DNA of 64,000 nucleotides from an uncultured Eubacteriales bacterium (GCA_905198155.1 CAJKBQ010000017.1:1-64000); one strand, 5' to 3'; counted from the stretch's first letter, positions 50,659 to 60,322 are shown. Translations and numbers: made by a program. The notes: generated by a model not told the origin, from the letters alone.

Positions 50659-51861
50659 TGCCATTACCAATTGTTCTTTTGGGCGCTGCCGGGGCGGCAG
50701 CGAAAGTTGCGGCGGCTGCGGCGGCGGCAGGCGGCATCGGCGCTGCCATTCACGGCGGCAAAAAAATCAAGGACGCCAACGACAGCATCAAAGCGGCGCA
50801 GGCGCGCCATGACCAAAACATCGCGCGGTACCACGAGCAAAACGAGATGACGACGGCCGAGCTGGAAAAGCTGGGCAGGTACGAATTGAATTTGGTGCGC
50901 AATTTTCAGACGTTTGCCGACCTGTATGAAAAAAATCGAGTACGACAATGCCAAAAAGAAATCGGCATTGGGGCAGGTTCAAACCGACGGCGTAGCGCTG
51001 CCGCGCGTCGAGCTGGATGACCTGCGGGTGGCGGCCGGGAACGCCAACCTTGCCCTCGGCAAGATGACCGCCGGAACGCTGGCCGGAATTGCCGCCACAA
51101 ACGTCGCGATCGGCGCAATCGGCGGGCTGGTCGGCGGGCCGGTTGCCCTCGTCAGCTTGGGCGGCACCGTTTCCTCCATTCTCACTTGGCCGGTAGGCGT
51201 TTTGACGGGCGGCCTGGTGATGAACGCAAGCGCCGGCAAACAGCAGAAAAAAGCGGACGAAGCGTGGGCACAAGTGAACGAGGCCGAAGCGACGATCGAC
51301 AAAATCTGCATCTACCTGATCGATTTGCGCGTGGCCGCCCAAAACTACGGAGTCGCCCTCGGAAAGGTCAATAAGCTGTACGCGCCCCACCTGAAAGAAA
51401 TGGTTCGCATCATCAACACGGAGAAACGGCTGGATTGGGACACGTACACCGAAGAAGAGCAGCTGCTGATTGAAAACACGGTGACGCTGACGCGGCTGCT
51501 GTTCAAAATGTGCCAAGTGCAGCTGGTGCTGAAAACGGACGACCCCAACGAAATTCCGGAACTCAACACCGACGAGCTGCACGCGGTGCAGGCGGATTCC
51601 GACCGCGTGCGGGCACGCATTGGTGTGGCTGCCACAATGCGGTGACAGCGCGGCGGGACGGAACCGCAAAAAATTCGGCTCCAACCGTATTTCGGCGAAA
51701 ATGCGGAGTTTCTGAAATATGCGATTAACTATCACACGGGGACGGGCATTCAGCAAGCGGCGGATTTTATCCGCACCGGCGGAACAATCACCGTGCAGGA
51801 CGCGGACACCTTCGCGAAGGAACTGAAAGGATGGGGCGTCGAGTTTGTCGTCGTATCGTAA
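50658..51861 (+). pseudogene. Broken paralogue of the Gly/Ala-rich coiled-coil membrane protein
   Basis: The reading frame (MPLPIVLLGAAGAAAKVAAAAAAAGG start, then KKIKDANDSIKAAQARHDQN) follows the intact paralogue at 51926 and then shifts at a run of seven A (50929-50935). Six A would restore FADLYEKIEYDNAKKK. It continues in the new frame until an in-frame TGA (51643-51645). Beyond that the homologous C-terminus (PYFGENAEFLKYAINYHTG ... ADTFAKELKGWGVEFV) is still readable to the true stop at 51861. Thus two lesions are needed to disable it: either a real pseudogene or, if the A-run is a sequencing error, a gene with one internal stop. Confidence 0.8.
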
Positions 51862-51925
51862 CATTTCCGTGCATATCAAGCACATTGCAGGCGAAATGCC
51901 TGAAAAATCATAGGAGGTTTTTATT

Positions 51926-53182
51926 ATGCCATTACCACTCATTCTTGGAATCGGGGCTGCGATTGCGGCCGCTGCCGGCGTTGGATCCGGAATCAGCGGC
52001 GGCAAAAAGATCAAAGAGGCCAGCAACACCGTGAAAGAAGCACAGGAACGCCACCAGGCCAACAAGGAACGGCTCGACCGCCAAAGCGCAAGCACCGAAT
52101 CCACGATGGACAAACTGGGAAAATCCGAACTGGAAACGATGGAAAAATTCCAGACGTTTTCCGATATGTTCGAAAAAATCCAGAACAAACCGGAGTTTGC
52201 GGAAATCCAAAGCAACGGCGTGGAGCTTCCGCACGCCGATCTGGAAGAACTGCGCAAGGTTTCGGTCGGCGCAATTACCGTTCTCGGCAGCGCCAAAGGG
52301 CTTGCAGGCGGCGCGCTGGGCGGAATCGCGGCCAGCGGGGCAGCCTATGCGGCCGTTTCGGCATTGGGGGTGGCCTCCACCGGCACGGCGATTTCGACGT
52401 TGAGCGGTGCCGCTGCCACCAACGCCACGCTGGCCGCGCTGGGCGGCGGATCGCTGGTCAGCGGCGGATTGGGTATGTTGGGCGGCACCGCGGTGCTCGG
52501 CGGCGCAACGCTCGGCATCGGGTTGATGGTCGGCGGACTGGCGGTCAATGCAACCGGCAACAAATTGATGCGAAAAGCGGACGAATCATGGGATCAGATG
52601 AAGGAAGCCGAAGCGCTGATTAACAGAATCTGCAACTATTTGAGCAGATTGCGTTCGTCCGCCAAAAAATACCTAGATACGCTCACAAAAGTCAATCGCT
52701 TGTACGACACCCACCTGAACCAGATGGACCACATCGTGAACGGCGAGCAACGGCTGGACTGGCTCACATACAGCGAAGAGGAGCAATTGGGGATCAAAAA
52801 TACGGTGACGCTGACGCAGCTGCTGTTCTCCATGTGCAAAGTGCAGCTGGTGCTGAAAACGGACGACCCCAACGGCATCAACAAGATCAACTCCAACGCG
52901 ATTGCCAAAGTGCTGGACGACTCCGACCGCGTGATGAAGCAAATCGGCGTGGCCGCCGCAGTGCCGCAGCAGCGCGAAACGGGAACCCAGGCGGTTGCAT
53001 TTCGGCCGTATACCGGCTCCAACGCGGAGTACCTGAAATATTTGATCAATTACCAAACGGGAATGGACCTCCGGCAGGCGGCGGAGCTGATTCGCACCGG
53101 CGGAACGGTCTCCGTGCGGGATGCGGGCAGCTTCACGAAGGAACTGGAGCGATTGGGCGTTGAGGTCACGTCCGCCTCATAA
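51926..53182 (+). CDS. Gly/Ala-rich membrane and coiled-coil protein, WYL operon
   Basis: 418 aa. A hydrophobic Gly/Ala N-terminus (LPLILGIGAAIAAAAGVGSG) leads to a charged coiled coil (KEASNTVKEAQERHQANKERLD). A long Gly/Ala hydrophobic block follows at about residues 110-205 (ALGGIAASGAAYAAVSALG, LAALGGGSLVSGGLGMLGG), then helices and a small C-terminal domain (YTGSNAEYLKYLINYQTG). The hydrophobic hairpin flanked by helices recalls alpha-helical membrane-inserting proteins. It has a strong AGGAGG site. I do not recognise a named family; function is inferred from shape only. Confidence 0.62.
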   Translation: MPLPLILGIGAAIAAAAGVGSGISGGKKIKEASNTVKEAQERHQANKERLDRQSASTESTMDKLGKSELETMEKFQTFSDMFEKIQNKPEFAEIQSNGVELPHADLEELRKVSVGAITVLGSAKGLAGGALGGIAASGAAYAAVSALGVASTGTAISTLSGAAATNATLAALGGGSLVSGGLGMLGGTAVLGGATLGIGLMVGGLAVNATGNKLMRKADESWDQMKEAEALINRICNYLSRLRSSAKKYLDTLTKVNRLYDTHLNQMDHIVNGEQRLDWLTYSEEEQLGIKNTVTLTQLLFSMCKVQLVLKTDDPNGINKINSNAIAKVLDDSDRVMKQIGVAAAVPQQRETGTQAVAFRPYTGSNAEYLKYLINYQTGMDLRQAAELIRTGGTVSVRDAGSFTKELERLGVEVTSAS

Positions 53183-53215
53183 CCTCCCCCGCGCCCACCC
53201 CCGCAAAAGCAGTCC

Positions 53216-53253
53216 AAAAACGGTGAGAACCCCATGGGTTCCCACCGTTTTTT
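53216..53253. terminator. Terminator at the end of the WYL operon
   Basis: AAAACGGTG..CACCGTTTTTT, with an inner AACCC-CATG-GGTT stem. It has T-runs on both strands, so it ends both the WYL operon and the AraC gene transcribed towards it. Confidence 0.85.
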
Positions 53254-53275
53254 GCGTCACAACGCAGCATCTCCA

Positions 53276-54166
53276 TCAATCCACGCGCGCCGTTTCGAGG
53301 CTTGCGCCGGAATGTTGCGGTTTTGTCTCCCCTTTGCGATAGGCGGACGGCGTACATCCAATTTTTTCCCGGAATAACCGGGTGAAATACCCGCTGTCCT
53401 CGAAGCCGACCTGCTCCGCGATTGCAGAAATTTGCAAATCTGTGGATTCCAGCAATGCAATGGCCTGGCGCAGCCGGTCGTTGAGCAGATATTGGTGCAG
53501 CGAAAACCCGGTGTGCTGTACAAAGAGCCGGTTGAGCGAGTTGGGATGGAACCCGAACCGCCGCCCCAGCGCGTCGTTGGTCAGCGGCTCGGCCGCGTGC
53601 GCGCGAATGTAAGACAGCATCTTGTCAATGCGCGGCTCCATGTTTGGATTCTCCTGCCGCGCCACGCGAATCAACAGTTCGTGCATCCGCGCCGACAGCA
53701 GCGGACGCATCCACCTGCGCGCAGCTTCGTATTCCGTGAGCATTTCTTGCAGGATTCGCCCGATTGCGTACGCCTGGTGCAGCTGAATCGGCTGGCGCAT
53801 CGGCAATTCGGCGATTTCCGGCGCGGCGTACAGCCGCTCGGGCGCATAAAGTTGGACGCGGGCGGGCGGAATGGGAAACGGGTTATCGGAATGTTCATAA
53901 GTCAAGTCGAAATTCACTGCCAAAATACGGAGCGCTGTCCCGTCTCCTTCCGGAATTGTGCAATATTTCATTCCGGACGGCCAAATCAACAGGTCGCCAA
54001 CCGTCAGCGGGTAGTCGCCGCACGCAAAGCGGACGCGCCCGCTGCCGTGCTGGATGTAAAACAGCCGGCAGTCGTATGGGATGAGGGCCGACGAATACAT
54101 CCCGGTGTGGAAGTCGAGTTCGCGGACGTAGCGAACGTACGGTTGCAGCGTATCGAGTGTAATCAT
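53276..54166 (-). CDS. AraC family transcriptional regulator
   Basis: 296 aa. The cupin part has YDCRLFYIQHGSGRVRFACGDYPLTVGDLLIWPSG, and the HTH part has PLTNDALGRRFGFHPNSLNRLFVQHTGFSLHQYLLNDRLRQAI and ISAIAEQVGFEDSGYFTRLFREKIGCTPSAYRK. Its promoter (TTGCAT, 17 nt, TATCAT at 54220-54248) overlaps that of the divergent large GH106-like gene, so this regulator probably controls that gene. Confidence 0.88.
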   Translation of the reverse strand: MITLDTLQPYVRYVRELDFHTGMYSSALIPYDCRLFYIQHGSGRVRFACGDYPLTVGDLLIWPSGMKYCTIPEGDGTALRILAVNFDLTYEHSDNPFPIPPARVQLYAPERLYAAPEIAELPMRQPIQLHQAYAIGRILQEMLTEYEAARRWMRPLLSARMHELLIRVARQENPNMEPRIDKMLSYIRAHAAEPLTNDALGRRFGFHPNSLNRLFVQHTGFSLHQYLLNDRLRQAIALLESTDLQISAIAEQVGFEDSGYFTRLFREKIGCTPSAYRKGETKPQHSGASLETARVD

Positions 54167-54219
54167 GTTTATTTTCTCCTATTTTCGATTGAATTCTCTA
54201 TGGATTCGGCGCTGATTCT

Positions 54220-54248
54220 ATGATACAATAAAATCAACGGCAATGCAA
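54220..54248 (-). promoter_or_regulatory. Promoter of the AraC gene, overlapping the divergent promoter
   Basis: On the minus strand TTGCAT (54243-54248), a 17-nt spacer and TATCAT (54220-54225). A plus-strand TACAAT at 54224-54229 could be the -10 of the divergent gene, but no good -35 is seen. Confidence 0.55.
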
Positions 54249-54287
54249 CAGTTTTTGCAATTTTTTTGATCGAAGGGATGAAAAAGT

Positions 54288-57284
54288 ATGATGGCACAAT
54301 CAATTTTCCATAATCCGCCAGATTCCTGCCGTGGTACCGATTTTTGGATGCTCAATGATCGGTTGGATGACAACGAATTGGTGCGTCAATTGGAAGAAAT
54401 GCACGCGCAGGGCGTCGCGTCCGTGATCGCGCGGACGTACATCGGGCTGAAATCCGACTATCCCGGCCCTGATTGGATGCAAAAAATGCACGTAGTGGTA
54501 GATTCTGCCAAGCGTTTGGGCATGACCATCTTCATGCAGGCGGGCTACATGCCGGAAGCCGTGCTGGATCTGCCGCCCGAATACGTGCTGAAAATGGTGC
54601 GCGCATTCCCGGCAGGACAGGGCGAGGGCGAGCGCCTCTGCACGCACAGCGGTCTGGACTATTGCCTCATTTCGTCGCAAAATATTTTGGATATGCTCGA
54701 CCCGGATGCATCAAAATTTTATGTTTTGCAAAGTTATGAGCGGATGTGGGCAGAGTTTCGCAGCGAATTCGGCAAAACGATTACATCCGTTTGGGTGGAC
54801 GAACCGAGCTATGGCCGCGCAGATTTGCCGTGGACACACGGGCTGCCCGACGCATATCGCGCAATTTGGGGCGAAGAATTCCCAATTGACCGCGTCTATT
54901 TGCTGTTTGAGGACGGCGACGGCGCGGCGCGGCTGCGTTACCGCTATTGGCGCACGGTGCTGCACCTGATAACATCCAGCTATTTCCAATCTGTGCGCGA
55001 CTGGTGCAACAAAAACGGCGTAATGTTCAGCGGCCACTTGATGGGCGAAGACACGATGGAGTTGCAAATGCGTACAACCTGTTTCACCATGCCGTGCTAC
55101 AAGTATTTCGATCTGCCGGGCATTGACAATTTGGAGGCCGCTTTGGACTGGCAACATGGGAAGATCAAGCCAAAAAAGGAGAAGGACTTTCATTGGCGGC
55201 ACTACGGCGGCTACAACACGCCGATTCAGTGCGCGTCAGCGTGCCATCAAGTCGGAAAAACGCAAATACTGGCAGAAATGTATGGTGTTAGCACCGACAA
55301 CCTGAATTTCCGCGATCAAAAAGCGATTTTCGACCACTTTGCCTCGCTTGGCATTAGCCACAGATCGGTGCATGGTCTGTTTTATTCGCTTCGAGGACGC
55401 GGCAAACGCGCCTATCCGCCGCATGTCCACCACTATCAGCCGTATTGGCCGCAGTACCACCGCCTGACCGACACCATCGCGCGGGAAAGCGCCTTCCTTC
55501 GGCACGGCCTGCCGGTGCGTGACACGCTGGTGCTGCATCCCATGGATTCTGCATTTTGTAAATATCAGGCGACTAGTTCCATGCCTAATCGGAATGCGGA
55601 GCTGCAAATATACGACGCGGAATTCAACGAAACGTTGCGCCAATTGGTTTCCATGCAGGAAAACTTTGAATTGGGCGACGAGGACTCCATCGCCTTGATG
55701 GGGCGCGCGGATGCATCCGGATTCACGATCGGCCAAATGACCTACCGCACCGTGGTGTTGCCATGTTGCGACAACATTCGCGCCACAACCTGGACGCTTT
55801 TGCAACAATACATGGCGCTTGGCGGCCCGGTTGTTGTGCTTGGCCGCTATCCGACGATGATCGACGGGGAGCCGACGGACTTTGGCGACGGCTGGGCAGC
55901 CGCCAAATTTGCACCGGATCGTGGGGTGCTGGCCGAAGTTTTGGACGCGCAGCCCCATCGCTATCGCATTCATGGTGACGATGCGACGCATTTCCAGGTG
56001 TATTTGATGCAAGGCAGCGACACTGCGCATTATTTTGTATTCAACGACGACTGTGCTGCGTCGCATTGTGGCACATTGGAAATTCCAGGACACGTTTCGG
56101 CAATGGCGTACCATCCCGAGGACGGCCAGATTGTGCCGTATGCAACGGAATTTTGCGGAGACGCTACGAAAATTCCTTTGGATTTGGACGCCGGATCAAC
56201 CATTATGCTGGCAGTGACCGCCTCCGAGAAGCCGCATTCCGTGGCGGATGTCACCGAAACGACGCGTCCGCTGCCGCTGCATTGGACAGCTGCGCGCCAC
56301 AGTCCGAACGTGCTGGTGTGCGAATTCTTCCGATTTGCGCGCGAAAATGAACCTTTGTCGGCCGGCACCTACCCCATTTTGGCCATTCAGGAAATTCTCT
56401 CTGCCGAAGATTACCACGGGAATTTGGTGCTTTCATACGAATTTGACACGCGAATTTCGCTTTACGGACTGCATCTCGCCACCGAATCGCCGGGCGATCA
56501 ATCCTTCTTCCTCGATGGCGTACCCGTTGCGCACGACCCGGACGGCTGGTTCTGCGACAAAGCGTTTGAAACGATTCCGCTCCCAAATGTTGCGCCTGGC
56601 ACGCATTGCATTGAAATCCGTCGGTGGTTTGAGCCGGTAAAAAAGGCAAAAATGGCCGTCACGTCACTGTTTGAAAACCTGCCGGGCGTCGAACTGGAAC
56701 CGATGATGCTGTTGGGTGATTTTGCCGTCCGGTCGCTGCGAGAGCCGACGATTCCGGGCGTGGTGCGCATGAATTCTCATTTCTACCTGGATTCGGAAAG
56801 TTTGGACGGCGGACTGGAATGGACTTCCAACGGCTACCCCTTCTACACCGGCGTGTTGGACCTGACCGCGACCGTCGCATTGACCGCGTCGCAAGTGCAG
56901 GCCGCGCCCGCGCTCCGGACATCGGCTGTTTTCGCAGGATGCGCCGAAGTGCTGCTAGACGGCAAGGTGCAGGGCGCATTTACATGGGCACCATATTATG
57001 TTTTGTTGCGCGACGCACACGAGGGTGTCAACAAAATCACGATACGTCTGTACGGCACCATTCGCAACCTGATTGGTCCATGGCACCGCCCGCAAGGCGA
57101 AATCGGCGCGGCGTGGGGCGGATACAGTGCACCAAATTTGCCATGGCTTGGGCTTGACCAGTTTGACGGCACGACCGACCCGGCGTGGTACACGCACCGC
57201 GTGCCGGACCGCGCGGGGTGGACGGAATCGTACTTGCTGCTGCCGTTGGGAATCTCGCCCATGGAACTTGTCTGGCGCACATAA
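54288..57284 (+). CDS. Large GH106-like putative glycoside hydrolase, second copy
   Basis: 998 aa, no signal peptide. It begins CRGTDFWMLNDRLDDNELVRQLEEMHAQGVASVIARTYIG, the same barrel start as the 41568 protein. It has ITSVWVDEPSYG, KNGVMFSGHLMGED, YFDLPGIDNLEAALDW, a GATase-like domain (MTYRTVVLPCCDNIRATTWTLLQQY) and a closing beta sandwich (WAPYYVLLRDAHEGVNKITIRLYG). Glu/Asp in VDEP are likely catalytic. It is preceded by a divergent AraC gene and followed by a ROK regulator and nagB, so amino-sugar or plant-glycan use is probable. Codon use is a little more AT-rich than its neighbours. Confidence 0.68.
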   Translation: MMAQSIFHNPPDSCRGTDFWMLNDRLDDNELVRQLEEMHAQGVASVIARTYIGLKSDYPGPDWMQKMHVVVDSAKRLGMTIFMQAGYMPEAVLDLPPEYVLKMVRAFPAGQGEGERLCTHSGLDYCLISSQNILDMLDPDASKFYVLQSYERMWAEFRSEFGKTITSVWVDEPSYGRADLPWTHGLPDAYRAIWGEEFPIDRVYLLFEDGDGAARLRYRYWRTVLHLITSSYFQSVRDWCNKNGVMFSGHLMGEDTMELQMRTTCFTMPCYKYFDLPGIDNLEAALDWQHGKIKPKKEKDFHWRHYGGYNTPIQCASACHQVGKTQILAEMYGVSTDNLNFRDQKAIFDHFASLGISHRSVHGLFYSLRGRGKRAYPPHVHHYQPYWPQYHRLTDTIARESAFLRHGLPVRDTLVLHPMDSAFCKYQATSSMPNRNAELQIYDAEFNETLRQLVSMQENFELGDEDSIALMGRADASGFTIGQMTYRTVVLPCCDNIRATTWTLLQQYMALGGPVVVLGRYPTMIDGEPTDFGDGWAAAKFAPDRGVLAEVLDAQPHRYRIHGDDATHFQVYLMQGSDTAHYFVFNDDCAASHCGTLEIPGHVSAMAYHPEDGQIVPYATEFCGDATKIPLDLDAGSTIMLAVTASEKPHSVADVTETTRPLPLHWTAARHSPNVLVCEFFRFARENEPLSAGTYPILAIQEILSAEDYHGNLVLSYEFDTRISLYGLHLATESPGDQSFFLDGVPVAHDPDGWFCDKAFETIPLPNVAPGTHCIEIRRWFEPVKKAKMAVTSLFENLPGVELEPMMLLGDFAVRSLREPTIPGVVRMNSHFYLDSESLDGGLEWTSNGYPFYTGVLDLTATVALTASQVQAAPALRTSAVFAGCAEVLLDGKVQGAFTWAPYYVLLRDAHEGVNKITIRLYGTIRNLIGPWHRPQGEIGAAWGGYSAPNLPWLGLDQFDGTTDPAWYTHRVPDRAGWTESYLLLPLGISPMELVWRT

Positions 57285-57434
57285 CAAATGCTCGTACAAA
57301 TTCTGCAACATTATATGGATATATGCATCAATCGCGGCGAACTGCATAACCGTTTGCCGCGATTTTGTTGCGTCATTGACTTCGTTTATTGCCCGACGCG
57401 CGCAGTGAATTTGCGCAAAAAATTGAAGATTCGC

Positions 57435-57463
57435 TTGACAAGTTGGAGATTTGGGCGTATAAT
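57435..57463 (+). promoter_or_regulatory. Promoter of the ROK regulator and nagB
   Basis: TTGACA (57435-57440), a 17-nt spacer and TATAAT (57458-57463). Confidence 0.85.
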
Positions 57464-57499
57464 AGTTTATAAAGTGGATGTAGAAAGTAAGGTGCCGCC

Positions 57500-58696
57500 A
57501 TGCCCGACCGTCGTTACACGCTGCAAGCGCAAGCGCGCCAGCAGCACATGAAGGATTTGCTGCTGCTTCTTGCATCGTCGCAGCCTTTGTCGCGCACGCA
57601 GTTGGCGCAGCGGACGGGGCTGAGCTTGACGGCAGTCATCACGCTTACGGATGGGCTAATTTCCTATGGATGGGTGCGGGTCTGTGCTCGAACGCGTTTG
57701 GCCGGAACCGGACGTCCGCCGGAGTTGCTGGAATTGACGCCGGGCGGGGTATGTTTCGGCGCATTGTCGGCGCATCGAAGCGGATTGCGCGGGGCTGTCT
57801 ACGATTTGAAGCTAAATCGACTGGCCGAATTCCATTGTGCATATCCCGAATCTTGGGGATTGGCTCAACCGGAGCGCGCCATTCCGGAGATTGCGGCCGA
57901 ACGGTTCGCCGATTGGGCGGCCGAATGCGCGGCGCAATTTCCCGCGGAGCTGCGCGCGCATATGCAGGCGATGGCGCTGTCCATGCCGGGTGCTTTGGAC
58001 AGCGGTGGGAAAACGTTCCTATCCGTACCGCTGCACGCGCGCTTTATCGGCGACCTGCCCGCCGCATTGTCGCAACGCCTTGGGCTGCCGGTACCGTTCG
58101 GAAACGGGTCGGATTTTTGTGCATATGCGGAATTGCCGTTATATTCTGACGAAAAACCCAACTTTCTCTACGTCAGCCTGCACCACGGCGTCGGCGCTGG
58201 GGTCATTTGCAATGGCAACGTTTTGCAGCTTGGTTGCGGACATTCCACAGAGCTGGGGCATATGACCATTGACTACCGCGGACGGCCGTGTCCGTGCGGC
58301 GGGCGGGGATGCCTGGAACGCTATGTGGGGTTCGATGCGATATGCGACGCGATGCGGGCATGCACCGGGACGCAGCAATCTGTTGCAGAAATCGCCAAAC
58401 GGTTTCGAAATCATGACCCTGCCGCAGTCGCTGTGATGTCAGATGTCGCAGAAAAGTTGACATTTGGGCTGGCAAACCTGATGTCAGTGTTCCGGATGGA
58501 TCAAATCATCCTGGGCGGCGGTATTCCGCAATTCGGCGCGGAATTCCTCGAAATGCTGCGCAACAAATGGGCGCAATGCCCCATTCGCGGTACGCTGCGC
58601 CCGGTGCAAATCCGATACTCAATGCTCGACGCGTACGGCGACTTGCTCGGCGCGGCGCGCTACACAATGGAGCAATTGTGGAAAAAAACGACGTAA
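57500..58696 (+). CDS. ROK family transcriptional regulator (NagC/XylR-like)
   Basis: 398 aa. An N-terminal winged helix (LSRTQLAQRTGLSLTAVITLTDGLISYG) precedes a ROK domain. The zinc motif is CPCGGRGCLE and the substrate site ELGHMTI; LSMPGALDSGGKT and GVGAGVICNGN are also present. NagC-type regulators respond to N-acetylglucosamine-6-phosphate. It is followed 87 nt later by nagB on the same strand, which supports control of amino-sugar use. A sugar-kinase role is less likely given the HTH. Confidence 0.87.
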   Translation: MPDRRYTLQAQARQQHMKDLLLLLASSQPLSRTQLAQRTGLSLTAVITLTDGLISYGWVRVCARTRLAGTGRPPELLELTPGGVCFGALSAHRSGLRGAVYDLKLNRLAEFHCAYPESWGLAQPERAIPEIAAERFADWAAECAAQFPAELRAHMQAMALSMPGALDSGGKTFLSVPLHARFIGDLPAALSQRLGLPVPFGNGSDFCAYAELPLYSDEKPNFLYVSLHHGVGAGVICNGNVLQLGCGHSTELGHMTIDYRGRPCPCGGRGCLERYVGFDAICDAMRACTGTQQSVAEIAKRFRNHDPAAVAVMSDVAEKLTFGLANLMSVFRMDQIILGGGIPQFGAEFLEMLRNKWAQCPIRGTLRPVQIRYSMLDAYGDLLGAARYTMEQLWKKTT

Positions 58697-58783
58697 ATCT
58701 GCCGCTTTTCGGAGCGGCCTTTTGCGGCGGAGTTTCTACACTGCATTTATAAACAATATTGCTGAAACGGAGTGACAAAAATC

Positions 58784-59524
58784 ATGTTGAAAATCATGAT
58801 GGCAAACGATTACAACGACATGAGCCGCAAAGCGGCGAACTTGCTGTCGGCGCAGATCATTATGAAACCGGACTGCGTGCTGGGACTGGCGACCGGATCC
58901 AGCCCGGTGGGCACTTACCGGCAGTTGATTGAGTGGTACAAAAAGGGAGATCTGGACTTTGCGGCGGTGCGTACCGTGAATTTGGACGAGTATAAAGGAC
59001 TGCCGCGCACCGACCCGCATAGTTACTACGCATTCATGCGCGAAAATTTGTTCAATTCGGTGAATATTCGGTCGGAAAATACGCATATTCCAAACGGAAT
59101 GGAACCGGACAGCGACAAAGCGTGCCGCGACTACAACAACATCCTGCAACAGCTGGGCGGCGTGGATATGCAGCTGCTCGGGCTGGGACATAATGGGCAC
59201 ATCGGGTTCAACGAGCCGGGCGAGGCGTTCGAGAAAGATACCCACGATGTGCGCCTGACCGAAAGCACCATCCAGGCGAACGCGCGCTTTTTTGACGCAC
59301 CTGACGCTGTACCGACGCACGCCTACACCATGGGCATCCGGTCGATCATGCAGGCACGGCGAATTGTGGTGGTCGTGAGCGGCGCGGACAAGGCGGCGAT
59401 CGTGCGGCAGGCGTTCTTTGGGCCGGTAACGCCGGAGGTGCCGGCGTCCATCCTCCAAATGCATAACCATGTGACGCTGGTGGCTGACCGGGCGGCGCTG
59501 TCGGCGTCGATGGATCGGCTGTAA
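58784..59524 (+). CDS. nagB: Glucosamine-6-phosphate deaminase
   Basis: 246 aa. Motifs in order: LATGSSPVGTYRQLI (phosphate loop), TVNLDEYKGLPRTDPHSYYAFM (catalytic region), GLGHNGHIGFNEPG and HAYTMGI. It converts glucosamine-6-phosphate to fructose-6-phosphate and ammonia. The ATG at 58784 is chosen because ACGGAG lies about 11 nt upstream; a GTG 12 nt earlier overlaps that site. No nagA is next to it. Confidence 0.93.
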   Translation: MLKIMMANDYNDMSRKAANLLSAQIIMKPDCVLGLATGSSPVGTYRQLIEWYKKGDLDFAAVRTVNLDEYKGLPRTDPHSYYAFMRENLFNSVNIRSENTHIPNGMEPDSDKACRDYNNILQQLGGVDMQLLGLGHNGHIGFNEPGEAFEKDTHDVRLTESTIQANARFFDAPDAVPTHAYTMGIRSIMQARRIVVVVSGADKAAIVRQAFFGPVTPEVPASILQMHNHVTLVADRAALSASMDRL

Positions 59525-59598
59525 CCTCCCCGCGCGCGCAGCCGGTGCAGATGCAATCGCGAAGCCGAAATTTGAATTTTTTTATTACATTTGATAGA

Positions 59599-59631
59599 AA
59601 AATCCCGCAGGCACCAGGTCTGCGGGATTTT
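59599..59631. terminator. Bidirectional terminator between nagB and the surface-protein operon
   Basis: AAAATCCCGCAG/CTGCGGGATTTT, a 12-bp stem, with T-runs on both strands, ends two convergent transcripts. Confidence 0.88.
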
Positions 59632-59659
59632 CTGGATTCGTTCTCCCCGAAAGGAAGGT

Positions 59660-60322
59660 TTACGCGCGGGCGTCCGACTGCTTTTTGCGCTTGCGCAGCA
59701 CGACCAGCAGCACGATGACCGCGGCGGAACCGGCCAGCAGGCCGACATACAGCGCGGTGTGCGCCGTGCCGCCGGTTGCCGGAGGTTTGGGGTCGGACGG
59801 TTCAATGGGCAATTCTTCCACTTTGAACTGCCAATCGAGGTACCCGACCGCATCCTGAAACTCGTTGGAAAGCGTCAGCGGGACGTTCAGCGTGAGATCC
59901 AAGTCCAGATTCGCGCCCGAATAGAACGTACCCAGGTACACCCAGTCGGTGAGCTGCGCCGTTTGATCGGCAGGCGCGTGGAAGAGCGTGGTGTTGTCTT
60001 TCGTCTGGACGGTAAGGTTCAGTTGCGAAAGAAACGCTTCGGAGCCTTCGTGCGCGCCGGTCGCGCGCATATACAACTTAATTTTGACATTATTGCGGAC
60101 ACTGTTGGTGATATGCACCTGCTGCGTCAGCGTATCGCCGGGGAGCACGCCCTTGAAATCGGAGAACAAATCCGTCGGCGAATACTTGGAGCCGGGCGCA
60201 AAGACGAACTTCTGCGACGAGCCTTCGTAGGTGACGGTGCCGTCCGCGTAGGCCGGAGCGGCCATCGCGGCGATCATGAGCAGCGCCATCAGGAGGGCAA
60301 ATACGGTTTTGCACTTTTTCAT
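59660..60322 (-). CDS. Cell-wall-anchored surface protein (sortase-signal type)
   Basis: 220 aa. The N-terminal signal peptide (KTVFALLMALLMIAAMAAPAYA) is followed by a beta-rich domain (ITNSVRNNVKIKLYMRATG). The C-terminus ends in PKPPATGGTAH, a hydrophobic stretch and RKRKKQ, the layout of a sortase sorting signal in which PPATG replaces LPxTG. The ATG at 60322 is chosen because AAGGAGG lies 8 nt upstream. It is the last gene of a surface-fibre operon. The ligand and exact attachment are unknown. Confidence 0.75.
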   Translation of the reverse strand: MKKCKTVFALLMALLMIAAMAAPAYADGTVTYEGSSQKFVFAPGSKYSPTDLFSDFKGVLPGDTLTQQVHITNSVRNNVKIKLYMRATGAHEGSEAFLSQLNLTVQTKDNTTLFHAPADQTAQLTDWVYLGTFYSGANLDLDLTLNVPLTLSNEFQDAVGYLDWQFKVEELPIEPSDPKPPATGGTAHTALYVGLLAGSAAVIVLLVVLRKRKKQSDARA

